Assembly: GCA_023405705.1 (NCBI GenBank)
Contig: JAEXXR010000467.1
Coordinates: 1-5,459 of the forward strand
Origin: Actinomycetes bacterium
Lineage (GTDB): Bacteria; Actinomycetota; Thermoleophilia; Solirubrobacterales; Solirubrobacteraceae
Length of the DNA stretch: 5,459 nucleotides
Direction: 5' to 3'
The notes under the pieces: generated by a model
Seen by the model: only the letters and a program-made list of their open reading frames with translations
Told to the model about the DNA's origin: nothing
The model's database searches: none
Made by a program: the position numbers and the translations under genes
Shown here: in pieces, positions 1-5,266 of the stretch
How positions within the stretch are numbered: position 1 is the first letter of the stretch
Layout: every line of letters begins with the position of its first letter

Positions 1-575
1 ACGAAGCGCGCCATGTCGAAGTCGTGGATCGTCATGTCGAGGAAGATCCCGCCGCTGCTGCGGACGTAGTCGAGCGGCGGCGGCTCGGGGTCGCGGCTGG
101 AGATGCGGACGATCTGCGGCTCGCCGACGACGCCCTCGGCGACCGCCGCGCGGACGGAGGCGTGGGCCGGGTCGAAGCGGCGGTTGAAGCCGATCTGGAA
201 CGGCACCCCGGCCTCCTCGACGGCGGCCAGCGCGGCGTCCATCTCGGCGAGGTCGAGCGAGATCGGCTTCTCGCAGAAGATCGCCTTGCCGGCCTGCGCG
301 GCGGCGACGATCAGCGCGACGTGGGTGTCGGTGCTGGTGCAGATCGCGACCGCGTCGACGTCGTCGGCCGCGAGCAGCTCCTCGGTGCTCGCCGCGACGG
401 CGACGCCCAGCTCGGCGGCGAGCCGCTCGGCGCTCGGGCGGTGGACGTCGTGGACGCGCGTCACGCGCGCGCCCTCGACGCGGCGGTGCAGCAGCTCGGC
501 GTGCATCGTGCCGATGCGGCCGGCGCCGAGCAGGCCGACGCGCAGCTCGGCCGCGCTCGTCTCGGCGGCGCTCAT
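1..575 (-). CDS. iolG: Inositol 2-dehydrogenase-like Gfo/Idh/MocA oxidoreductase (N-terminal 191 residues, C-terminus off window)
   Basis: This is probably the NAD-dependent cytoplasmic dehydrogenase that oxidises myo-inositol (or a related polyol) to the 2-keto inosose, the first step of inositol catabolism. The visible part has an N-terminal Rossmann fold with the glycine motif GAGRIG at residues 17-22. The family signature EKP is at 102-104, with K103 the likely catalytic lysine. GFNRRFD (129-135) and SGGIFLDMTIHDFD (174-187) follow, supplying D180 and H184. The K, D and H positions match the Lys-Asp-His triad known for Bacillus IolG, with the same four-residue D-to-H spacing. The ATG overlaps the upstream gene's stop as ATGA, and a GAGG at 583-586 lies 7 bases before it, so this start is well supported. 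The preceding gene encodes an IolE-like protein, which supports inositol use. Scyllo-inositol or another sugar dehydrogenase of the same family remains possible. Confidence 0.88.
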   Translation of the reverse strand, partial: MSAAETSAAELRVGLLGAGRIGTMHAELLHRRVEGARVTRVHDVHRPSAERLAAELGVAVAASTEELLAADDVDAVAICTSTDTHVALIVAAAQAGKAIFCEKPISLDLAEMDAALAAVEEAGVPFQIGFNRRFDPAHASVRAAVAEGVVGEPQIVRISSRDPEPPPLDYVRSSGGIFLDMTIHDFDMARF

Positions 576-1540
576 CGCGTCGCCTCGGCGGGAGAAGGAG
601 CCCCCTGGGCGAGTTCTCCCGACCGAATCCGAGGCCCCTGGCCGAGCGATTCGGCGATCGCGTCGAGGAAGGCGAGGCTGGCGCGGACGTCGCCGACCGG
701 GCCCTCGCCGGGCGCCGGCTCGGCGCCGGTGATCGCGGTGTCCTGCTCCAGCACCGCCCAGCCGCCGTAGCCGCGCTCGGCGAGCAGCCGCACGAGCGGC
801 TCGATGCCGGCGTCGCCCTGGCCGAGCGGGCGGAAGAGGCCGGCCTGGACGGCCTGCATCAGCGTCAGCTCGCCGGCGTTGAGGCGGGCGGCGACGGCGC
901 GGTCGACGTCCTTCAGGTGGACGTGCGCGACGCGCTCGAAGTGGTCGCGCGCGAAGGCGAGCGGGTCGACGCCGCCGATCAGCAGGTGGCCGGGATCGAG
1001 GCACCAGCCGGCCGAGGAGGTCGCCAGCAGCGCCTCGACCTGGTCGGCGCGCTCGACGAGCGTGCCGACGTGCGGGTGGATCACGGTCCGCAGGCCGAGC
1101 GAGGCGGTCAGCTCGGCGACCGCGTCGACGTGCGCGCCGAGGCGCTTCCAGCCGTCGTCGTCGAGCGGCTGCGCGGGCAGCGACCAGTCGTCGGCGCCGA
1201 CGATCGCGAGCACGAAGGTGTCGGCGCCGGCGGCGGCCATCGTCGTCGCGACGGCGTGGGCGCGGTCGAGCGCCGGGGCGACGTCGGTCTCGTGCAGCAC
1301 GAGCGGCACGAAGCCGCCGACGAGCGCCAGCCCGTGCGGCTCCAGCGCGGCGCGGATCGCCGCCGCGTCGAGCGGCAGCCAGTCGTCGAGCGGACCGAGC
1401 TCGGTCGCGCCGACGCCCAGCTCCGCCATCTCGGCGAAGACCCGCTCGGGCGGCAGCATGGCGCCCCAGCCGGGCACCTCGCAGACGCCCCAGGAGATCG
1501 GCGCGCCGGCGATTCTCGCCAACCCCGCTCGTCCGCTCAT
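572..1540 (-). CDS. IolE/MocC-like TIM-barrel sugar isomerase/dehydratase (AP-endonuclease family 2 fold)
   Basis: This 322-residue protein of the xylose isomerase-like TIM-barrel family resembles inosose dehydratase (IolE/MocC) and related hexulose or inosose isomerases. The N-terminal IAGAPISWGVCEVPGWG stretch (10-26) is typical of the IolE branch. Likely metal and substrate residues are in HPHVGT (155-160), CLDPGHLL (180-187), HVHLKD (206-211) and a late LEQD. No signal peptide or membrane segment is seen, so it should be cytoplasmic. The chosen ATG at 1540 has a perfect GGAGG (1545-1549) only 4 bases upstream. An alternative in-frame ATG at 1564 would add eight residues and has GAGGGA at a longer 12-base spacing. 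The gene is slightly long for IolE (about 300 residues in the well-known members) because of an alanine/glycine-rich tail. Its stop overlaps the start of the dehydrogenase gene, and together they fit oxidation then dehydration or isomerisation of a cyclic polyol. Precise substrate is inferred. Confidence 0.88.
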   Translation of the reverse strand: MSGRAGLARIAGAPISWGVCEVPGWGAMLPPERVFAEMAELGVGATELGPLDDWLPLDAAAIRAALEPHGLALVGGFVPLVLHETDVAPALDRAHAVATTMAAAGADTFVLAIVGADDWSLPAQPLDDDGWKRLGAHVDAVAELTASLGLRTVIHPHVGTLVERADQVEALLATSSAGWCLDPGHLLIGGVDPLAFARDHFERVAHVHLKDVDRAVAARLNAGELTLMQAVQAGLFRPLGQGDAGIEPLVRLLAERGYGGWAVLEQDTAITGAEPAPGEGPVGDVRASLAFLDAIAESLGQGPRIRSGELAQGAPSPAEATR

Positions 1541-1544
1541 CGCT

Positions 1545-1549
1545 CCTCC
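1545..1549 (-). promoter_or_regulatory. Ribosome binding site for the IolE-like gene
   Basis: The minus strand reads GGAGG with its last base 4 bases before the ATG at 1540. This is strong but close. It lies inside the alternative longer reading frame that would start at 1564, so the choice between the two starts rests mainly on this site. Confidence 0.55.
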
Positions 1550-1603
1550 ATCCACCTTCGTCATCGTCGAATCCGTTCCCTCGCGCTCGCTCCCACGACC
1601 GGA

Positions 1604-1619
1604 ATTGGAGCGCTCTAAT
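1604..1619. promoter_or_regulatory. LacI-type operator, downstream copy (leader of the inositol-type operon)
   Basis: The 16 bases ATTGGAGCGCTCTAAT form a near-perfect palindrome with one mismatched pair, centred on the CpG that is typical of LacI-family operators. It lies in the untranslated leader of the IolE-like gene, 64 bases before its start codon. It is an inverted copy of the operator at 1694-1709. The shared 17-base word runs 1605-1621 here. A lacI-family gene is the nearest upstream gene, so binding by its product is a direct inference. Footprint evidence is not available. Confidence 0.8.
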
Positions 1620-1693
1620 CGCACTGCTCGGAAGCGGCGGCGAACCCCGGGGGAGATCGTCGCCGGGCGGTCGCAAGGCGGAGCGCCGAGTCG

Positions 1694-1709
1694 ATTAGAG
1701 CGCTCCAAC
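1694..1709. promoter_or_regulatory. LacI-type operator, promoter-proximal copy
   Basis: The 16 bases ATTAGAGCGCTCCAAC are centred on CG and differ by one base from the reverse complement of the site at 1604-1619. On the minus strand it begins 11 bases after the -10 box, so it would cover about +5 to +20 of the transcript. That position is classic for blocking initiation by a LacI-family repressor. The centre-to-centre distance to the other copy is 90 bp. Confidence 0.82.
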
Positions 1710-1720
1710 CGCCTCTTTCC

Positions 1721-1750
1721 ACTATGCGCACATCGCGCCCGGCGCGTCAA
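1721..1750 (-). promoter_or_regulatory. Sigma70-type promoter of the inositol-type operon
   Basis: On the minus strand TTGACG (1750-1745, five of six to the -35 consensus) is followed after 18 bases by CATAGT (1726-1721, four of six to the -10 consensus). Transcription would begin near 1714, giving a leader of roughly 175 bases before the IolE-like gene. The -35 box starts 19 bases past the lacI stop codon, so the enzyme genes have their own promoter rather than relying only on read-through from lacI. Confidence 0.65.
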
Positions 1751-1768
1751 GGGGGCGCGTCGGCGCGG

Positions 1769-2779
1769 CTAGCGCGCCGGGCCGGTGGTGCGGCGGACGA
1801 TCAGCCGCGGCTCGATCCGCGTCTGCATCTGCGCCGTGCGGCCGTCGATCCGCTCCAGCAGCAGCTCCAGCGCGAGGCGCCCCATCTCGTGGCGCGGCTG
1901 GTCGACGGTCGTCAGCGAGATGTACTCCAGGCCGGCGAGGAAGGTGTTGTCGAAGCCGATCAGCGAGAGGTCGTCGGGGACGCGCACGCCGGCGCGGCTG
2001 AAGCCGTCGAGCAGGCCGGCGGCCTGCAGGTCGTTGGCGGCGAAGACGGCCGTCGGCAGCGTTCTCCCGCGCAGCAGCGCCTGCGCCGCCTCGACGCCCG
2101 ACTGCTCCGTGAACTCACCGCCGACGACGTGGGCGTGAGCCGCCAGGCCGAGCGCTCTCATCGCGCGCCGGTAGCCGCTGCGGCGGCCGGCGGCGCTCGC
2201 GCCGCTGCCGCCGTCGACGTGGACGATCCGCTCGTGGCCGAGCTGCGCCAGGTGCTCGACGGCCAGCCGCGCGCCGTGGCCCTCGTCGGTCGCGACCGAG
2301 TCGATCGGCTCGCCGCGCAGGCGGCGGCTGGTGACGACGGTCGGCACCGACTCGACGAGCGCGGCGATCTCGCGCGAGGGCATCCGCGGCGAGACGACGA
2401 TCACGCCGTCGGCGCGGTGCTCCAGCAGCGCCTCCAGCATCGCCCGCTCGCGCCGCTGGCTGCGGCCGCTGGTCGCCAGCAGCAGGCGGTAGCCCTCCTG
2501 CGAGGCGAGCGCCTCGATCCCGCCGGCGATGTCGGCGAAGAAGGGGTTGGCGAGGTCGTTCAGCAGCACGCCGACCGTCTGCGTCCTGCGCGAGGCGAGG
2601 CTGCGCGCCATCGCGTTGGGGCGGTAGCCGATCGCGGTCGCGGCGGCGAGCACGCGCTCGCGCCGTCTGGAGCTGACCTTCGGGCTGTCGCGGAAGACGA
2701 GCGAGACGAGCGCGCGCGAGACGCCGGCCTCGCGCGCCACGTCGTCCATCGTCGGTTGGCGCGTCGGTTTGGCCGGCAT
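1769..2779 (-). CDS. LacI-family transcriptional regulator
   Basis: This 336-residue protein has normal length and full architecture for a LacI/GalR repressor. The N-terminal helix-turn-helix is at about 10-55, with [16 protein letters not shown] and a recognition helix near 21-28. The hinge follows with [12 protein letters not shown] (55-66), where L61 is the leucine that in this family inserts at the operator's central CpG. The sugar-binding domain starts with [16 protein letters not shown] and shows [30 protein letters not shown] and LIGFDN. The ligand is unknown, but context points to a compound of the inositol-type pathway. Matching operators lie before the downstream enzyme genes and before lacI itself, so autoregulation is likely. 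The ATG at 2779 lacks a Shine-Dalgarno sequence: the minus strand just upstream is pyrimidine-rich. A second ATG at 2749 would start too close to the DNA-binding helices. The start is therefore chosen on family length. Confidence 0.93.
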   Translation of the reverse strand: MPAKPTRQPTMDDVAREAGVSRALVSLVFRDSPKVSSRRRERVLAAATAIGYRPNAMARSLASRRTQTVGVLLNDLANPFFADIAGGIEALASQEGYRLLLATSGRSQRRERAMLEALLEHRADGVIVVSPRMPSREIAALVESVPTVVTSRRLRGEPIDSVATDEGHGARLAVEHLAQLGHERIVHVDGGSGASAAGRRSGYRRAMRALGLAAHAHVVGGEFTEQSGVEAAQALLRGRTLPTAVFAANDLQAAGLLDGFSRAGVRVPDDLSLIGFDNTFLAGLEYISLTTVDQPRHEMGRLALELLLERIDGRTAQMQTRIEPRLIVRRTTGPAR

Positions 2780-2791
2780 CGCCGCGGGGAG

Positions 2792-2807
2792 GATAGAGCG
2801 CTCCACC
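2792..2807. promoter_or_regulatory. LacI-type operator before lacI (probable autoregulatory site)
   Basis: The core TAGAGCGCTCCA (2794-2805) is identical to the core of the operator at 1694-1709, while the outer bases have diverged. The core centre is 20 bases upstream of the lacI start codon. A repressor bound here could block lacI transcription by roadblock or initiation interference. The core is shared exactly and the palindrome is centred on CG, so chance similarity is unlikely, but binding is inferred. Confidence 0.7.
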
Positions 2808-2920
2808 GCTCGTCCGCCTCCGCGACCGGAGGTCGCCGACCGCGGCGCAGCCGAACCGGGCGCGCCCCTCGATCGCCCGTCGCGACGGCGATTGCACAAG
2901 CGCCCAGTTCACAGGCGCCA

Positions 2921-2952
2921 ACAAATTCGCACACGCGAGTGTTTGAATCTGT
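2921..2952. promoter_or_regulatory. 32-bp imperfect palindrome, candidate DeoR operator
   Basis: The arms ACAAATTCGCACAC (2921-2934) and GTGTTTGAATCTGT (2939-2952) flank GCGA and pair at 11 of 14 positions. It is the most AT-rich part of the gap. It is the strongest long-range dyad upstream of the deoR-GH4-kinase operon. DeoR-family regulators usually bind repeats near their own promoter, so this is the best candidate operator. The link to the DeoR protein is inferred from position only. Confidence 0.5.
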
Positions 2953-2955
2953 GAT
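2926..2955 (+). promoter_or_regulatory. Weak candidate promoter of the deoR operon
   Basis: TTCGCA (2926-2931) and TGTGAT (2950-2955) each match four of six consensus bases with an 18-base spacer. They lie almost entirely inside the palindrome at 2921-2952, which would suit repression by occlusion. The predicted leader before deoR would be about 210 bases. The boxes are weak and another promoter further downstream is possible. Confidence 0.3.
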
Positions 2956-3146
2956 AGCTTGCCGCGGCAGTGAGAGCACGCCGGGTCGTCGGCGGGAGTG
3001 GAGAGCACGTGAGAGCAGGTCGCACAGCGCCCGCTGCGGCGGGGAGATACGCGTTCGCCAAGAACGTCGCGCCGTCCGCCGGCAGCCGCCTGGCCGCTGC
3101 TCCCGCGAGCAACAGAAACGCACACCTCGCGGCGGCCGCCGGCCGT

Positions 3147-3162
3147 GCGCCGGAGCGCCGGA
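3147..3162 (+). repeat. Tandem 8-base repeat GCGCCGGA x2 at the deoR ribosome binding site
   Basis: Two adjacent exact copies of GCGCCGGA occur, and each supplies a GGAG on extension into the next base. The second GGAG (3160-3163) is 10 bases before the deoR ATG and is the probable Shine-Dalgarno element. Confidence 0.6.
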
Positions 3163-3173
3163 GCCGCTGAGCG

Positions 3174-3920
3174 ATGGTCCCCGCCCAGCGCCGCCAGGCG
3201 ATCCTGCAGGCCGTCCGCGCCGGCACCGCACACGTCTCCGAGCTGGCGAGAGCGTTCGACGTCTCCGAGATGACCGTCCGCCGCGACCTGCGCGCGCTGG
3301 CCCGGGAGGGCAAGCTGGAGCGGGTCCACGGCGGCGCCGTCGACACCGTGCCGGAGCGGCCCTTCGAGGAGATCGCGCAGCGCGGCCAGGGCGTCAAGAA
3401 CCGCATCGGCGCGGCCGCCGCGGCGCTCGTCACCGACGGCCAGACGGTGATGATCGACATCGGCACGACGACGCTCCAGGTCGCCCGCCACCTGCGCGGC
3501 CGCGACGTCACCGTCGTCACCAGCAGCCTCGCCGTCTACGACGAGCTGCGCGCCGACCCGGACGTCGAGCTGATCCTCTCCGGCGGCCTCGTGCGCCGCA
3601 ACTACCTGTCGCTCGTCGGCGTGCTCGCCGAGGACTCGATCAGGCAGCTGAACGTCGACATGGCCTTCCTCGGCACGAGCGGGATCGCCCCGGACCTGTC
3701 GGTCTGGGACACGACGATGGTCGAGGTCCCGATCAAGCGGGCGATGATCGCGGCCGCCGCCGAGGTCGTGCTGCTGGCCGACGCCGAGAAGTTCTCGATG
3801 AACGGCGCCGTGCGCATCTGCGGCGCCGACTCCCTCCACCACATCGTCACCGACGCGGCCATCCCGGCAGCGAGCCGCGCGGCCATCGAAGAAGCCGGAA
3901 TCGAGGTAACCATCGCATGA
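3174..3920 (+). CDS. DeoR/GlpR-family transcriptional regulator
   Basis: This 248-residue protein has standard length for a DeoR-family sugar regulator. An N-terminal winged helix-turn-helix spans about 6-57, with RRQAIL, VSELARAFDVSEMTVRRDL (21-39) and the closing RVHGGA (50-55). The C-terminal DeoRC sensor domain contains DIGTTT (95-100), a phosphosugar-binding loop in this fold, then an ILSGG strand, FLGTSGI and an ADAEKF segment. Such domains bind phosphorylated sugar intermediates. The ATG at 3174 is preceded 3 bases earlier by an in-frame TGA (3168-3170), so the protein cannot begin further upstream, and GGAG (3160-3163) is suitably placed. Its stop overlaps the GH4 start as ATGA, so it probably regulates its own operon in response to a phosphosugar made by the enzymes that follow. 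The specific ligand is unknown. Confidence 0.95.
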   Translation: MVPAQRRQAILQAVRAGTAHVSELARAFDVSEMTVRRDLRALAREGKLERVHGGAVDTVPERPFEEIAQRGQGVKNRIGAAAAALVTDGQTVMIDIGTTTLQVARHLRGRDVTVVTSSLAVYDELRADPDVELILSGGLVRRNYLSLVGVLAEDSIRQLNVDMAFLGTSGIAPDLSVWDTTMVEVPIKRAMIAAAAEVVLLADAEKFSMNGAVRICGADSLHHIVTDAAIPAASRAAIEEAGIEVTIA

Positions 3921-5266
3921 AAGTCACGATCGTCGGCGGCGGGGGATTCCGGGTGCCCCTGGTCTACACCGCCCTGCTGGGTCTGCGCGACCGGCTCGGC
4001 ATCGACGAGCTGGTCCTGCACGACGTCGAGCAGCAGCGGCTCGACCGGATCGCGCCGGTGCTGTCGGGCCTCGCGCTGGAGCGGGGCGTGCAGCTGCCGT
4101 TCCGCTCCACGACCGACCTCGCCGACGCCGTCCAGGGCGCCGACTTCGTGCTGTGCGCGATCCGCGTCGGCCAGCTCGAGGGCCGCGTCGTCGACGAGAG
4201 CGTCCCGCTCGGCCTCGGCGTGCTCGGCCAGGAGACGACCGGCCCCGGCGGCCTCTGCTTCGCGCTGCGGACGATCCCGGTGATGATGGAGCTGGCGAGA
4301 ACGATCGCGCAGCACGCGCCGAACGCCTGGCTGATCAACTTCACCAACCCCGCCGGCATGGTCACCGAGGCGGTCCAGCGGGAGCTGGGCGACCGCGCGA
4401 TCGGCATCTGCGACTCGCCGGCCGGCCTGCTGCGCCGCGTCGCCCGCGCGCTCGACCGCGAGCCGCAGGACCTCTGGTTCAACTACTTCGGCCTCAACCA
4501 CCTCGGCTGGCTGCAGGGCGTCCGCGACCACGAGCGCGACCTGCTGCCCGAGCTGCTCGCCAGCGACCAGCGCCTCTCCACCTTCGAGGAGGGCCGCCTG
4601 TTCGGCGGCGACTGGCTGCGCTCGCTGGAGATGGTCCCGAACGAGTACCTCTACTACTTCTACTACGCGGCCGACACGGTCAACGCGATCCGCGAGAGCG
4701 CCGACTCGCGCGGCAGCTTCCTGCTGCGCCAGCAGAGCGCCTTCTACGCCGAGGGCGAGCAGCCGCCGCAGCAGGCGCTCGACCAGTGGCGCGCGACCCG
4801 CCACGACCGCGAGCGGACCTACATGGCCGAGGCGCGCAACGCCGCCGGCGACTGCCACGACCACCTCCACGACGCGGACGACAACGGCGGCTACGAGGTC
4901 GAGGCGATGGCGGTGCTGGAGGCGATCGCGCTCAACTCGCAGTCGGTCCAGATCCTCAACACGGCCAACCGCTCGGCGCTGTCGTTCCTCGACCAGAGCG
5001 CCGTCGTCGAGGTGCCGTGCGTCGTCGGCCGCACCGGCCCGGTGCCGATCGCCGTCGGCGAGGTGCAGCCGCATGCGCGCGCGCTCGTGGAGACGATGAA
5101 GGACGTCGAGCGCACGACGATCGACGCGGCCCTCAGCGGCTCGCGCAGACAGGCGATCCGCGCGCTCGCGCTGCACCCGCTCGTCCCGTCGGTGACGACG
5201 GCGCGCGAGATCTTCGACGGCTACTGCGAGCGGCTCCCGGGCCTGGCGGAGGCGTTCCGCGCGTGA
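3917..5266 (+). CDS. Glycoside hydrolase family 4 enzyme, 6-phospho-beta-glucosidase-like
   Basis: This 449-residue cytoplasmic enzyme belongs to GH4, the NAD- and divalent-metal-dependent glycosidases that cleave by a redox-elimination mechanism. The Rossmann start IVGGGGFRVP is at 5-14. GQETTGPGG (104-112) and ALRTIPV resemble 6-phospho-beta-glucosidases. NFTNPAG is at 141-147. C165 (in ICDSP) and H195 (in FGLNHLGW) match the family's metal ligands. Y244 in PNEYL is a candidate for the catalytic tyrosine. Length is normal for GH4. The CDSP motif is unusual for a beta enzyme, so bond specificity and need for a 6-phosphate are uncertain. The ATG overlaps the deoR stop, with GAGGT (3903-3907) 9 bases upstream. 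The stop overlaps the kinase start. Likely role: hydrolysis of an imported glycoside or its phosphate, with induction through DeoR. Confidence 0.93.
   Translation: MKVTIVGGGGFRVPLVYTALLGLRDRLGIDELVLHDVEQQRLDRIAPVLSGLALERGVQLPFRSTTDLADAVQGADFVLCAIRVGQLEGRVVDESVPLGLGVLGQETTGPGGLCFALRTIPVMMELARTIAQHAPNAWLINFTNPAGMVTEAVQRELGDRAIGICDSPAGLLRRVARALDREPQDLWFNYFGLNHLGWLQGVRDHERDLLPELLASDQRLSTFEEGRLFGGDWLRSLEMVPNEYLYYFYYAADTVNAIRESADSRGSFLLRQQSAFYAEGEQPPQQALDQWRATRHDRERTYMAEARNAAGDCHDHLHDADDNGGYEVEAMAVLEAIALNSQSVQILNTANRSALSFLDQSAVVEVPCVVGRTGPVPIAVGEVQPHARALVETMKDVERTTIDAALSGSRRQAIRALALHPLVPSVTTAREIFDGYCERLPGLAEAFRA

Larger units (their letters stand above)
2780..3173. other. 394-base divergent intergenic regulatory region between lacI and deoR
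   Basis: No convincing gene is present. From left to right it holds the lacI operator (2792-2807) and a 6-bp stem hairpin CCTCCG/CGGAGG at 2817-2832 with a 4-base loop. A weak minus-strand promoter-like pair for lacI follows (CGCCAA 2916-2921 and ATTGCA 2891-2896 as read on plus, spacer 19). Next are the 32-bp palindrome (2921-2952) and three GAGAGCA words (2972, 3001, 3011). A 12-bp palindrome CGGCGGCCGCCG (3130-3141) and a tandem 8-base repeat next to the deoR ribosome binding site end the region. A GTG-started frame at 2970-3170 is open, but 15 of its 66 codons end in A or T and four are AGA, unlike the neighbouring genes. It was therefore not called. Confidence 0.6.

Noticed and set aside
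24..770. 248-codon plus-strand open frame opposite the inositol dehydrogenase
   Set aside because: The minus strand gives a clear Gfo/Idh/MocA protein with catalytic motifs. The plus frame is Asp/Arg/Ala-rich mirror sequence.
1761..1779. 7-bp stem CGGCGCG/CGCGCCG spanning the lacI stop codon as a possible terminator
   Set aside because: There is no run of T after it on the minus strand, and such GC stems arise easily at this base composition. It was not called as a terminator.
2891..2921. Possible minus-strand lacI promoter (TTGGCG, 19 bases, TGCAAT)
   Set aside because: Matches are weak (three and four of six) and the spacer is long. It is mentioned under the intergenic region but not annotated as a separate feature.
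2970..3170. GTG-started 66-codon frame ending 3 bases before the deoR start
   Set aside because: There is no Shine-Dalgarno sequence. Of its codons 15 of 66 end in A or T and four are AGA, unlike the neighbouring genes, and the protein has no recognisable motif. A leader peptide is not excluded.
2115..3842. 575-codon minus-strand open frame
   Set aside because: It is antisense to deoR and out of frame with lacI, with low-complexity composition and no recognisable domain.
3602..5176. 524-codon minus-strand frame opposite the GH4 gene
   Set aside because: The plus strand carries the full GH4 motif set. The minus frame is low-complexity Val/Ala/Arg/Asp sequence.
1724..5266. Very long plus-strand open frame of 1180 codons
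   Set aside because: Only its last 449 codons are a real gene (GH4, from 3917). The rest runs antisense to lacI and out of frame through deoR, giving arginine/alanine-rich sequence typical of shadow frames in GC-rich DNA.
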